Assembly (NCBI GenBank): GCA_029263715.1
Contig: JAJUFP010000006.1
Coordinates: 1 to 64,000, forward strand
Direction of reading: 5' to 3'
Source: Nitrososphaera sp.
GTDB lineage: Archaea > Thermoproteota > Nitrososphaeria > Nitrososphaerales > Nitrososphaeraceae
DNA length: 64,000 nucleotides
Positions within the stretch are counted from its first letter, which is position 1; the number at the start of each line of letters is the position of its first letter. Positions 34,804 through 43,457 of the stretch are shown here, one piece after another. The notes under the pieces were generated by a model, which worked only from the letters and a program-made list of their open reading frames with translations, made no database searches and was not told where the DNA came from. A program made the translations under genes and the position numbers.

Positions 34804-35510
34804 GCTACAGCCTTCACCCTCTCGATGCTAACCTTGCCGTCGTACATGGCCTTGCCCAGGATTACGGCAGAGCAGCCCACGCTTTTTACTCTTATGGCAT
34901 CCTCAACGCTGGATATGCCGCCGCTGGCGATCACACCGACCCTTTCGCTGAAGGCAGCGGCCTCTGCCAAAGTCGCGATGTCCGGCCCCTGCAGCGTGCC
35001 GTCGCGTTCTATGCTGGTGAGCAAAAACTCGTCAATTCCCATGGCATTGAACTGCGCCATGGCGTCGGCCACCTTCACGCCGGATGACTCTGTCCAGCCC
35101 TTCACCATGACTTTTCCGTCAACCTGGTCGATGGATACCACGACCCTGCCGGGGTATTTTTTGGCCAGCTTTCTGACAGATTCCGGATCGCTGTAGGCCA
35201 GAGTACCAATGACTACTCTGGCCGCCTTTTCAAGGGCCTCTTTTGCAGATTCGGCAGACCTGATGCCGCCGGCCACCTGCACGGGGATTTTTATAGCATC
35301 GGTAATCTTGGAAATGACCTCAGCGTTGTTGCTTCCAGTCTGAATTGCGGCATCAAGATCCACGACGTGGAGCATGTCCGCGCCAGCCGCCTCCCATTTC
35401 TTTGCCATCTCTACAGGGTCGCTGCTATAGACAACCTTGTTGGCTGGATCTCCCTTGACTAGCCGGACGACGCTGCCGCCCATTATGTCAACGGCTGGTA
35501 TGACTTTCAT
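34800..35510 (-). CDS. hisA: ProFAR isomerase
   Basis: The 236-residue half-barrel duplication enzyme begins [21 protein letters not shown], with the catalytic Asp in AVDIMGG, and carries [29 protein letters not shown] and IASGGISS. The frame stays open further upstream into hisH, but ATG 35510 gives the correct N-terminus and overlaps the hisH stop by 4 nt. It isomerises the ProFAR intermediate of histidine synthesis. Confidence 0.95.
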   Translation of the reverse strand: MKVIPAVDIMGGSVVRLVKGDPANKVVYSSDPVEMAKKWEAAGADMLHVVDLDAAIQTGSNNAEVISKITDAIKIPVQVAGGIRSAESAKEALEKAARVVIGTLAYSDPESVRKLAKKYPGRVVVSIDQVDGKVMVKGWTESSGVKVADAMAQFNAMGIDEFLLTSIERDGTLQGPDIATLAEAAAFSERVGVIASGGISSVEDAIRVKSVGCSAVILGKAMYDGKVSIERVKAVA

Positions 35511-36130
35511 TTCTTTGACTTTTTGGCCTCTTTGCACATCTGGATAAAGTTCTTGATCATGATCGAGCCCACTTCGCCGGACTTTTCTGGATGGAACTGC
35601 ACGCCCACCAGGTTGTCCTTTTCCACGACGGCGGGGATGCTGACACCGTAGTCCGATGTGGCTGCCACCAAACCCTTGCTGGTGGGGGCAGCCCGGTACG
35701 AATGCACAAAGTAAACCCATGAACCGTCTTTAACGCCCTTGAGAAACTTGCTTTCGCCTTTTATCTTCAGATTGTTCCATCCCATGTGCGGGATCTTGAC
35801 CTTGCCTTTGGGAAGCATGACCACATCTCCGTCAAGTATCTTCAGACCAGGCAGCTTGCCTTCCTCGCTTCTGTTGAAAAGCATCTCCATGCCAAGGCAG
35901 ATTCCCATGATGGGCATTCCCTGGTTCATGGCCTCTGAAAGCCTGCCTGCGTCCTTTTCGATGGATCTGATGGCAGGATCAAAATTTCCGACGCCTGGCA
36001 GCACCAGCCCGTCGTATTCGTCCAGACTTTTCATGTCATGGATTATCTCGGCCTTGGCGCCGTTTCTCTGCAATGCCGCCTTTAGGCTGAACAGGTTGCC
36101 CGCCCCGTAATCAAATATGGCTATCTTCAA
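35507..36130 (-). CDS. hisH: Imidazole glycerol phosphate synthase, glutamine amidotransferase subunit
   Basis: The TTG at 36130 gives the usual start (M)KIAIFDYGAGN; a GTG at 36142 would overlap hisB by 11 nt and add four unusual residues. The class I amidotransferase triad is visible: Cys in GICLGMEMLF, then His and Glu in VQFHPEKSG. It supplies ammonia to HisF. Confidence 0.94.
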   Translation of the reverse strand: MKIAIFDYGAGNLFSLKAALQRNGAKAEIIHDMKSLDEYDGLVLPGVGNFDPAIRSIEKDAGRLSEAMNQGMPIMGICLGMEMLFNRSEEGKLPGLKILDGDVVMLPKGKVKIPHMGWNNLKIKGESKFLKGVKDGSWVYFVHSYRAAPTSKGLVAATSDYGVSIPAVVEKDNLVGVQFHPEKSGEVGSIMIKNFIQMCKEAKKSKK

Positions 36131-36131
36131 G

Positions 36132-36725
36132 TCACATCGCACCTTTGGTGCTTGGAACCCCTTCTCTCTTGCTGTCTATGCCTGATGCCGCTCTCAGCGC
36201 GACGGCAAAGGCTTTGAGGGCTGCCTCTACCTTGTGGTGATCGTTATCCCCGTACTCCACTATTACATGGGTGCATGCATTGAGGTTCTGCATCAGTGAC
36301 CTGACAAAATGTTCAAGGTCCTCCCTTGGAAGGCCCTCTATGCTATCGCGTACAAGCTTGAGCTCAATCTTGTGGAATTGGCGTTTGACCAGGTCTATTG
36401 CTGAATAGGCCAGCGATTCGTCCATCGGGACCATGGCTGAGCCAAACCTTGTAATCCTTGACCTATCGCCCAGAGCCTTGTCGATTGCCTGCGAGAGCGC
36501 AATTGCCACATCCTCTGCAAGGTGGTGCAGTATCCCGTCGCTGGACTTGCCAGTAAGGGTAATGTCCATCATGGAATGCTTGCCAATGGAAGTTACAAGA
36601 TGATCTATAAACGGAATACTCGTGTTGACCGCGGTGTTGCCGCTGCCGTCAATATTGACCTCTACAGTGACCGCCGTCTCTTTTGTAACCCTCTCTAGCT
36701 TTGCGGTCCTTTTCACTGCTGCCAA
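36132..36725 (-). CDS. hisB: Imidazoleglycerol-phosphate dehydratase
   Basis: The 197-residue monofunctional dehydratase (TTG start) has the two duplicated metal motifs: [13 protein letters not shown] with [15 protein letters not shown], and [15 protein letters not shown] with [14 protein letters not shown]. The bacterial histidinol-phosphatase domain fused in some HisB proteins is absent, so that step needs a separate enzyme. The adjacent HAD gene is a candidate. Confidence 0.95.
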   Translation of the reverse strand: MAAVKRTAKLERVTKETAVTVEVNIDGSGNTAVNTSIPFIDHLVTSIGKHSMMDITLTGKSSDGILHHLAEDVAIALSQAIDKALGDRSRITRFGSAMVPMDESLAYSAIDLVKRQFHKIELKLVRDSIEGLPREDLEHFVRSLMQNLNACTHVIVEYGDNDHHKVEAALKAFAVALRAASGIDSKREGVPSTKGAM

Positions 36726-36733
36726 GTGTACGT

Positions 36734-37669
36734 TTAGGCTGCTAATACTTTATTTATTATTGTCGGCAAACCGTCGACGCTTCTTGAAACAGCATCGGCG
36801 CCATGCTCCTTGAGAAGCTTGAGGGTCTTGCCTGGCTGGGAGCTAAAGCCGTATATGCCGACAAAGGCTATTTTTGCTCCTGTCTCCCTCTCTGCCCTGC
36901 GGGCCATGAGCATATCCTCCTCCGAATCGCCGGCGTACACCGCGGTTGCGGCCTTCATGATGCTCATCGCTCTTTTAACAGAATAGGGGTTGGGCTTGGC
37001 ATACTCTCTTTTCTCGTCCTCAAGAAACACACAGGCATCCATCTTGAAGTAATTCATTACCGGCTTGAGGGAGTATTCCGCGGCCAGCCTGCTTCTGCCG
37101 GATACGATAGCAAGTTTGCCATCGAATCTGTCGTGCAGAACCTTCATGGTTTTTTTGCTCACCACAAGCCGGTCTTTTTTGATGAAGGGCTTCATGTTTG
37201 TGCAGTATTTTGGATCAAGGCCATTCTGCTTCCTAAACAGCTCGGGGCCGTAGAACAATTCATCAAACACCCTGCCGATGTAGCTGTCTTTTACCGGTGC
37301 AGGATACACCAGCGTCTCCTTGTGCTTGGCGATGTCGTAGCCGGACAGGAACTTTTCTACCGAGGATATGCCGGTCTCATCCGCGTTCTCTGCGACTTGC
37401 AGCAGAAACTTTCTTGCCTCTGTCACGGTCCTTTGCGGGTTGGCAAGCATAGAAAGGGCTATGGCGTAGCTGGTGTCCGTATCGTTGTTAAAGCCGCCGG
37501 ACTGCCTGAACCTCAGGATAAGGCTGTCCGTTACAAGGTTGCTGTACTTTTTGCCTGCCACGTGGCTGAGGACGAACTCCACGGTCTTTTTGATGGCGTC
37601 GTTGTACGACTTTCTGATGTCTACAAGCACGCCGTCGATGTCAAAAAGCGCACAGTCAAAATCGTCCAT
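36734..37669 (-). CDS. HAD-family phosphatase in the his operon (candidate histidinol-phosphate phosphatase)
   Basis: The 311-residue HAD hydrolase has motif I in [12 protein letters not shown] (Asp10 and Asp12), motif II in LAIVSGRSR, motif III Lys near EYAKPNP, and motif IV in [11 protein letters not shown] large helical cap lies between motifs I and II (about 20-185). It sits between hisC and hisB, overlapping the hisC stop by one base. HisB here lacks a phosphatase domain and no other phosphatase is in the operon. Acting on histidinol phosphate is therefore a reasonable inference, not shown by sequence alone. Confidence 0.8.
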   Translation of the reverse strand: MDDFDCALFDIDGVLVDIRKSYNDAIKKTVEFVLSHVAGKKYSNLVTDSLILRFRQSGGFNNDTDTSYAIALSMLANPQRTVTEARKFLLQVAENADETGISSVEKFLSGYDIAKHKETLVYPAPVKDSYIGRVFDELFYGPELFRKQNGLDPKYCTNMKPFIKKDRLVVSKKTMKVLHDRFDGKLAIVSGRSRLAAEYSLKPVMNYFKMDACVFLEDEKREYAKPNPYSVKRAMSIMKAATAVYAGDSEEDMLMARRAERETGAKIAFVGIYGFSSQPGKTLKLLKEHGADAVSRSVDGLPTIINKVLAA

Positions 37670-38736
37670 CAGTTCATGGCAGCCTCTTCGATGCAGCGTA
37701 GGAACCTGTCGTTCATTTCCCTTGTGCCTATGGTGACCCTCATGCAGCCGGCATGGCCGTTTACCCTGTCAAGAAGCTTGACAACTATGCTTGCCTGCTT
37801 CAATGCCCGACAGACCGCCCTGTACTTGCTGCCTGTTTCTATGAATATGAAATTGGCGTCCGACTTGAAGGCCCTTATGCCCTTTATCTCTGCAAGCCTG
37901 TCAGACATCCTCTTGCGCTCGCTTCTGACCTCCGTTATTGTCTTTCTGACGCTATCGGCTTTCTGAAGGACGCTGGCAGCGATGGTAAGCGAAAGCGTGC
38001 TAACAGGGTAAGGCGACTGGATGGTTGACCTGAACAGCCTGGCCAGCCTTTCGTTGGTCACCATGTATCCGACACGCGCGCCGGCAAGACCAAAGGCCTT
38101 TGACAATGTCCGCAGCACAATCATGTTGTCTTGCTTTGTGGCGCTGGCCGCCAGCGAGTAATCTGCAAAATCCGAGTAGGCCTCATCAACAAGGACAAGT
38201 TTGCCATGCAGCGAGTCGATGACCTGCATGACGGTCTTTTTGTCGAATTGATTGCCCGTCGGGTTGTTGGGCGAGCATATGTATGCGATATCTGACTTGG
38301 CCGCGCTTTTCAGGAAGGCCTTAACGTCCAGATCAAAGTTTCCGTCCAGCGGGACCGTGCTTACCTTGATGCCGTGAAGCTCGCATCTGTTGATGAAATA
38401 CGAGAAGGTCGGCGTAAATACCGTGGCGCGGCAGCCCCTCCCAAGGGTTGTAAGTAAAAGCTCGATTATCTGGTCAGACCCACTTCCAATGCCGATGAAC
38501 TTTTCCTTGACACCTGCATAGCCTGCTAGCTCCGAATACAGGCAATCCAGCTGGTCAAGCGGGTACTCTCTTAGGTCTGCCCTTCTTGCAGATTCGGTGG
38601 CTACAGAATTGATAAACTCCCAGTCCAGCGCGAAATTCTCGTTTGAATCCAGCTTTAGGGCGTCATCAATTTTAGCTGGTCTGACATAGTGCTCAAGCTC
38701 AGAGATCCTCTCGATCTCTTTTAATATCCTGCTCAT
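37669..38736 (-). CDS. hisC: Histidinol-phosphate aminotransferase
   Basis: The 355-residue class I/II aminotransferase has KLDSNENFALD early, YICSPNNPTGNQF, VLVDEAYSDFAD and the PLP lysine in LRTLSKAFGLAGARVGY. It interconverts imidazole-acetol phosphate and histidinol phosphate with glutamate. The start overlaps the hisD stop by 4 nt. Confidence 0.95.
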   Translation of the reverse strand: MSRILKEIERISELEHYVRPAKIDDALKLDSNENFALDWEFINSVATESARRADLREYPLDQLDCLYSELAGYAGVKEKFIGIGSGSDQIIELLLTTLGRGCRATVFTPTFSYFINRCELHGIKVSTVPLDGNFDLDVKAFLKSAAKSDIAYICSPNNPTGNQFDKKTVMQVIDSLHGKLVLVDEAYSDFADYSLAASATKQDNMIVLRTLSKAFGLAGARVGYMVTNERLARLFRSTIQSPYPVSTLSLTIAASVLQKADSVRKTITEVRSERKRMSDRLAEIKGIRAFKSDANFIFIETGSKYRAVCRALKQASIVVKLLDRVNGHAGCMRVTIGTREMNDRFLRCIEEAAMN

Positions 38737-40013
38737 TTGCGCTTCCTCGCTCTTACAGCCTCGTAGTGGTTGGGCAGACCCTCTGCACCGGTCATTTCCT
38801 TTATGGCCTTGTCGACCTTTGCCAGACCTGACCTTGAGGCCTTGACCCTGTTGACGATCTTGACAAAATCAAGAACCGAAAGCGAGGCACGGGACTTGCC
38901 AAACCCCATGGTTGGAAGGACATGGTTGGAACCCAGACAGTAGTCGCTGGCAGACGACGGCGTCTCCTGACCTATCAGGACAAGCCCGGCCGATTCGACT
39001 TTTCTTGCTATCTGGTCAGGCTTTCTGCAAATGATCTCCAGGTGTTCTGGCGCAAATTCATTGATAAATTCTATACACGCGTTATCATCCTTGCAGACCG
39101 CGATGAATCCGTTGTCCTGCAGGCTCTTTCTTACGATGTCTGACCTTGCAATTTTTTCTGTCATGGAATTCAGCGCGGATTTGACCTGCATTGCCAGTTT
39201 CTCAGACGTCGTGACCAGTCCGCAGACCGTGTCGGGGCTGTGCTCTGCCTGGGAGATGAGATCCACAGCAACAATGGCCGGGTCGGCAGACAGGTCGGCA
39301 TACACCAAGAGCTCCGTTGGCCCGGCAACCATGTCCGTTGACAGCCGGCTGGATGCTGCCAGCTTGGCTGCTGTAACAAACATGCCACCGGGGCCCACTA
39401 TCTTGCTGATCGGGCTGATGGACTGGGTTCCAAACGTCAGGGCGGCTATGCCATGTGCTCCGCCGACCTTGTAGAATTCATCAACACCACAAATATCGGC
39501 GGCAACCAGAGTGAGAGGATCCACGTTTCCATCCTTGGTCGGCGGAGAAATTGCCACTATGCGCTTGACGCCGGCAACCTTTGCCGGGACGGCGCACATT
39601 ACCACGGTGCTTGGGTACCGTGCCCTGCCGCCGGGTATGTAACAGCCGACGCTGGCCACCGGCTGCACCATGCGGTTTATGATGACGCCTTCTGACTTGA
39701 TGGAGATGTTGCGAAGCCGTTTCAGGACTGCCAGCTCGCTTTTCTCAAGCCTTGATTTCATCAGCTTCAGGGCCTTGATCTGGTCCTTTGTAACCTTGTT
39801 GTAGGCATCCTGCGTCTCCTTGTCTGTAACCCTCAGCGCGTCCAGCCTTACTCCGTCGAACTTGGCAGTATAGTCAAGGACGGCCTGGTCGCCGTACTTT
39901 GCAACATCACCCATTATTTCCTTGGTCTGCTGGATCAGGGCTTCAGAGATCTCGTTGGTCTTGCGAAGCCGCGCCGCCTCTGCTTGCGGGTTTACAACAC
40001 CGATGATCTTCAT
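38733..40013 (-). CDS. hisD: Histidinol dehydrogenase
   Basis: The 426-residue enzyme shows PVASVGCYIPGGRARYPSTV, KVGGAHGIAALTFGT, GPGGMFVTAAK, the zinc-region AEHSPDT, and EFAPEHLEI near the C-terminus. It carries out the last two oxidations to histidine with NAD and zinc. It overlaps hisG by one base. Confidence 0.96.
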   Translation of the reverse strand: MKIIGVVNPQAEAARLRKTNEISEALIQQTKEIMGDVAKYGDQAVLDYTAKFDGVRLDALRVTDKETQDAYNKVTKDQIKALKLMKSRLEKSELAVLKRLRNISIKSEGVIINRMVQPVASVGCYIPGGRARYPSTVVMCAVPAKVAGVKRIVAISPPTKDGNVDPLTLVAADICGVDEFYKVGGAHGIAALTFGTQSISPISKIVGPGGMFVTAAKLAASSRLSTDMVAGPTELLVYADLSADPAIVAVDLISQAEHSPDTVCGLVTTSEKLAMQVKSALNSMTEKIARSDIVRKSLQDNGFIAVCKDDNACIEFINEFAPEHLEIICRKPDQIARKVESAGLVLIGQETPSSASDYCLGSNHVLPTMGFGKSRASLSVLDFVKIVNRVKASRSGLAKVDKAIKEMTGAEGLPNHYEAVRARKRK

Positions 40014-40990
40014 TACGAGTATCCGTCCAAGTTTATCTCTTCAAGGGGAAGTATCTGCCTTGGCTCAAGAACCACTAGACCCTGCGCCAGCTTCCTCATC
40101 TTGGGGACAATCCTGATGAACTCGTTCTTGTCTATGATGGTGTTGACGCTGAACCAGCCTTCCTCGCTGAGCGGGCTTACCGTCGGCCTCTTGAGGGCCG
40201 GCAACGTCTGCAAAAGCTTGTCAAGGTTCTCCTTCTTGACATTTACAAATATGTGCAATTTCTTGCGGCCTTCCACAACGCCTCTGAGTAACGCGACCAT
40301 GTCTGCTATCTTCTCGCGCTTGGCATCGTTCTTCAATGCCTTCTTGTTTGCCACCAGCACGGCGGTGGATTCAGCCACGATATCGATGATCTTCAGGTTG
40401 TTCTGAACAAGCGTTGTCCCTGTCTCGGTAATATCGAATATCGCGTCCACGTCCTCTGGCGGCTTGGCCTCCGTGGCTCCAAAGGAGAGGAATATCTGGA
40501 CATTCTTGTTGCTGCCAACCCTCAGCCAGGGGGTTATTATCATAGGGTCTGCATCCCCGAAATGCTCCTTGTAGGCTTTGCTGGCCTTGATGTGGGCCGA
40601 TGTCGTGGTAAGGTATTCGGAGGAAAACCGCAGAGTCTTGCCTTTCTGCGCAAAATCCGCGATAAGCTCGTCTAAATTGTTATACGGAAAGCTGCTGGGT
40701 ATGGCTATCACTTGTTTGACCCGCCCGATCTCCAGGTCCAGCAATACCTCGATGTCGGCCTTGGCCTCCAGTATCCAGTCGCGACCTGTAATGCCCACAT
40801 CGTAGAACCCCTCCTGCACATAGGTGGGGATCTCTTGCGGTCTGAGGATCTTGACATCGATCTCTGGGTCTGAAAGCCTGACCCTGTATGTGCGGCCCCG
40901 CCCGCTGACTGTCTGCCAGGCCTGCTCAAGTACCTTGAATGTAACTTCCTCTATGCTACCCTTTGGAACCGCAAATTTCACCGTGGACAT
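40013..40990 (-). CDS. hisG: ATP phosphoribosyltransferase, long form
   Basis: The 325-residue protein has the catalytic domain (AVPKGSIEEVTFKVLEQA, EGFYDVGITGRDWI) and the phosphate/PRPP loop in DAIFDITETGTTLVQNNL. A C-terminal ACT-like regulatory domain (about 240-310) follows, as in long-form HisG inhibited by histidine. No HisZ is needed. It is the first gene of the operon, 31 nt after a clear TATA box. Confidence 0.95.
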   Translation of the reverse strand: MSTVKFAVPKGSIEEVTFKVLEQAWQTVSGRGRTYRVRLSDPEIDVKILRPQEIPTYVQEGFYDVGITGRDWILEAKADIEVLLDLEIGRVKQVIAIPSSFPYNNLDELIADFAQKGKTLRFSSEYLTTTSAHIKASKAYKEHFGDADPMIITPWLRVGSNKNVQIFLSFGATEAKPPEDVDAIFDITETGTTLVQNNLKIIDIVAESTAVLVANKKALKNDAKREKIADMVALLRGVVEGRKKLHIFVNVKKENLDKLLQTLPALKRPTVSPLSEEGWFSVNTIIDKNEFIRIVPKMRKLAQGLVVLEPRQILPLEEINLDGYS

Positions 40991-41015
40991 GAATAATTGT
41001 GCAAGGCTCCTTACT

Positions 41016-41026
41016 GGATATATACC
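41016..41026 (-). promoter_or_regulatory. TATA box of the his operon
   Basis: GGTATATATCC on the minus strand lies about 26-36 nt before the hisG ATG (40990), consistent with a short-leader transcript. It sits in the 47-nt gap after the HMG-CoA reductase gene, so the his operon has its own promoter. Confidence 0.6.
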
Positions 41027-41037
41027 TTATATCCTTC

Positions 41038-42276
41038 TTATTTGCGCAGTGAGTCGAGTATCTGCTTTGCACGGTCGATGGTGACCGGTCCGTCGGCAAC
41101 CTTCTTGGCAACGATATCGATCTCCTCCCCTCTTGCACCGGCCATGACCGCGATGTTCCTTGCATGAAGCCGCATGTGACCCTTCTGTATTCCTTCAGAA
41201 GCCAGTGCCCTTATGGCAGCAAGGTTCTGCGCAAGGCCTGCTGCCGCCATGACCATGGCAAGCTCCTTGGCGCTTTTTATGCCAAGTATCTTTAGTGCAG
41301 CTTTTGCGGTGGGGTGCACCGCCGTCACGCCGCCTACTATGCCTACTGCCAGTGGAAGCTCGATCTCGCCGGCAAGATGGCCGGCTTTTGTGCGCCACCA
41401 TCTGGTAAGGGAACGGTACGTGCCGTCCCTTGCGGCGTAGGCGTGGGCTGAGGCCTCGATGGCCCTGAAATCCTGCCCAGTTGCGAGGGCGACGGCATCG
41501 ATGCCATTCATGACTCCCTTGTTGTGCGTGACTGCTCGGTAGACATCTGAATATGCCAGGGCATAGGCGTACAGTATGCGCTTGACTATCTCGCTTCCGC
41601 CCAGCTCATCCTTGTCAAAGACCGCGCGGCATCTCACCATCCTTTTAGTCGCATAATTCGAAAGTATCTTGAGGACCACTTCTCCACCCGTTATCTCGGC
41701 TACCTTTGGCGCTATGGCCTCACACATGGTGTTTATGGCATTGGCACCCATGGCGTCCTTGGTGTCGGCCGTCAATTCCACGACAAGCATCCTGCCCATC
41801 CTGTTGGGACTGCCGTCGCGCAGCTCTCGCACCTGCAGGCCGACGGCGGCAACGGACCTACTCTTGGAGTTGGCTATCTCTAGCAGCTCCTTTTTGCGGG
41901 CAAGCACCCTTCTTTTGGCCGCTGCCACCTTGGACAGGGATACAACTTGGACCTGCCCTATCATGTAGGATTCGTCTGCGTCTGCGGTAAAGCCACCTTG
42001 GAGCCTGGCTATCTTGGCAGCCTTGCTTGCGGCAGCGATGACCGACGGCTCCTCTATGGCCATGGGAACAAGCCGCTCTATGCCGTTGACGACAAAATTG
42101 GTTGCAATGCCCAGCGGGATGGATGTGATTCCAACCGCGTTTTCTACCATCCTGTTGGCGTCATCAAACGTAAGTGGGTTGCCCAGCACGGCAACCTCCT
42201 CATCAGACAGGCCGGTCTCTTTCTTCAGATGATCAAGGCGTTCGTCCCTGTCCATTTCATGAAATTTCTTGGGCAT
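41038..42276 (-). CDS. HMG-CoA reductase, class II type
   Basis: The 412-residue protein follows class II enzymes closely (as in Pseudomonas mevalonii): MVENAVGITSIPLGIATNFV with Glu45, DAMGANAINTM, THNKGVMNGID with Lys253, ATGQDFRAIEASAHAY with Asp269, and GHMRLHARNIAV with the catalytic His (367 or 371). It makes mevalonate, the precursor of archaeal membrane lipids. Many archaea use class I instead, so transfer from a bacterial-type lineage in the past is likely. Cofactor preference cannot be read by eye. Confidence 0.92.
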   Translation of the reverse strand: MPKKFHEMDRDERLDHLKKETGLSDEEVAVLGNPLTFDDANRMVENAVGITSIPLGIATNFVVNGIERLVPMAIEEPSVIAAASKAAKIARLQGGFTADADESYMIGQVQVVSLSKVAAAKRRVLARKKELLEIANSKSRSVAAVGLQVRELRDGSPNRMGRMLVVELTADTKDAMGANAINTMCEAIAPKVAEITGGEVVLKILSNYATKRMVRCRAVFDKDELGGSEIVKRILYAYALAYSDVYRAVTHNKGVMNGIDAVALATGQDFRAIEASAHAYAARDGTYRSLTRWWRTKAGHLAGEIELPLAVGIVGGVTAVHPTAKAALKILGIKSAKELAMVMAAAGLAQNLAAIRALASEGIQKGHMRLHARNIAVMAGARGEEIDIVAKKVADGPVTIDRAKQILDSLRK

Positions 42277-42286
42277 TGCCAGCAGA

Positions 42287-43405
42287 CTACGGGCTTGACA
42301 CCCTTAAAATCTTGTCATCGCCGGGTTCTGCTATTGCCCTGCCGTCGCGGTTGCTTGTGAGGACGTACAGCGTTCCGTCCGGCGCCTCTGTCACATCGCG
42401 CAGCCTGCCAAAGCTGGCAAGGATGTTGCTCTCGGTCCCTGATTCCAGGTCCACAAGTCGGAGCTGCTTGGCTTTCAGGGCCGTCAACAGTATGTCGTTT
42501 TCGTACCCAAGCCTGTCAGAGGATGCAAAAGTCATGCCTGCCGGCGCTATGGCCGGGTTAAAGCACACCACCGGCTTTTCAAACTGGGTTGCATCGCATT
42601 CCTCGACGGGCCAGCCGTAATTCTGGCCGGGCCTGATAAGGTTGATCTCGTCGTTGCCGGACTCGCCATGCTCGCTGACATAAAGCTCGCCTGTTACGGG
42701 GTGCCACGCCATCCCCTGAATGTTGCGGTGGCCGTACGAGTATACAAGGGATCCCGGGAACGGATTGTCCTCGGGGATGCTGCCGTCCGGATTAACCCGC
42801 AGTATCTTGCCAGCCAGAGATTTTGCATTCTGTGCCAGCTCCGGCTGCCTTGCATCGCCGGTGCTGATGTACAGCTTGCCGTCGGGCCCAAACTTGATGC
42901 GGCCGCCGTCGTTTCTGTCGGCAGCCGGTATGCCGTCTATGATGACCTTGGAATCGACGATCTTGTTGTCCTTCTCCGTCAGCATCAGGACCTTGTTGTA
43001 AACGCCGGTCCCGTTGGAATATGTGTGATAAACGTACAGAAGATGGTTGTTGATAAAATCCGGGTGCAGGGCAAGACCAAGCAGCCCTGACTCGCCACGC
43101 TGCTCAACGTTGATGTAAGCAACAGGATCGGCAAGCAGCGTACCGCTGGAATCGATGACCCTTATCCTGCCGACGCGCTCGGTAAAGAACATCCTTCCAT
43201 CCTGTGCTATGTCGATGGCCCAGGGAACCTCCAGATTGTCGGCTACAATTTTGATTCCCGAACTGATGCCCGCGCCGTCGCCTCCCCTGCTGTCCGGCTC
43301 CGGGATCGGGATGCTCGTGCCCGGCGGGGTGTAAAAATAGGTAACTACAGCAGCAATGGCAACGGCCGCCACGGCTACCAGGGACAGCTTGCGTTCCTTA
43401 TCCAT
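42287..43405 (-). CDS. PQQ-type sugar dehydrogenase (glucose/sorbosone dehydrogenase family), exported
   Basis: An N-terminal hydrophobic segment (VAVAAVAIAAVVTYFYT) anchors or exports a six-bladed beta-propeller. Family motifs include VPWAIDIAQDGRMFFTERVG, GLLGLALHPDF, GGRIKFGPDGKLYISTGDA, GHRNIQGMAWHP, and SEHGESGNDEIN. Relatives are soluble aldose dehydrogenases using PQQ with calcium. Whether this archaeon has PQQ is unknown; the protein may act on extracellular sugars. It ends 10 nt from the HMG-CoA reductase gene. Confidence 0.85.
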   Translation of the reverse strand: MDKERKLSLVAVAAVAIAAVVTYFYTPPGTSIPIPEPDSRGGDGAGISSGIKIVADNLEVPWAIDIAQDGRMFFTERVGRIRVIDSSGTLLADPVAYINVEQRGESGLLGLALHPDFINNHLLYVYHTYSNGTGVYNKVLMLTEKDNKIVDSKVIIDGIPAADRNDGGRIKFGPDGKLYISTGDARQPELAQNAKSLAGKILRVNPDGSIPEDNPFPGSLVYSYGHRNIQGMAWHPVTGELYVSEHGESGNDEINLIRPGQNYGWPVEECDATQFEKPVVCFNPAIAPAGMTFASSDRLGYENDILLTALKAKQLRLVDLESGTESNILASFGRLRDVTEAPDGTLYVLTSNRDGRAIAEPGDDKILRVSSP

Positions 43406-43457
43406 CTACAGAGGTTGGAAATACGAAGGCTTAAAATGTAATCCCCTGAATCTGAAT

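Noticed and set aside
36803-37966. Long plus-strand open frame (387 codons) opposite the HAD and hisC genes
   Set aside because: It is the antisense of two well-supported genes and its translation has no recognisable family pattern; it arises from codon bias on the minus strand.
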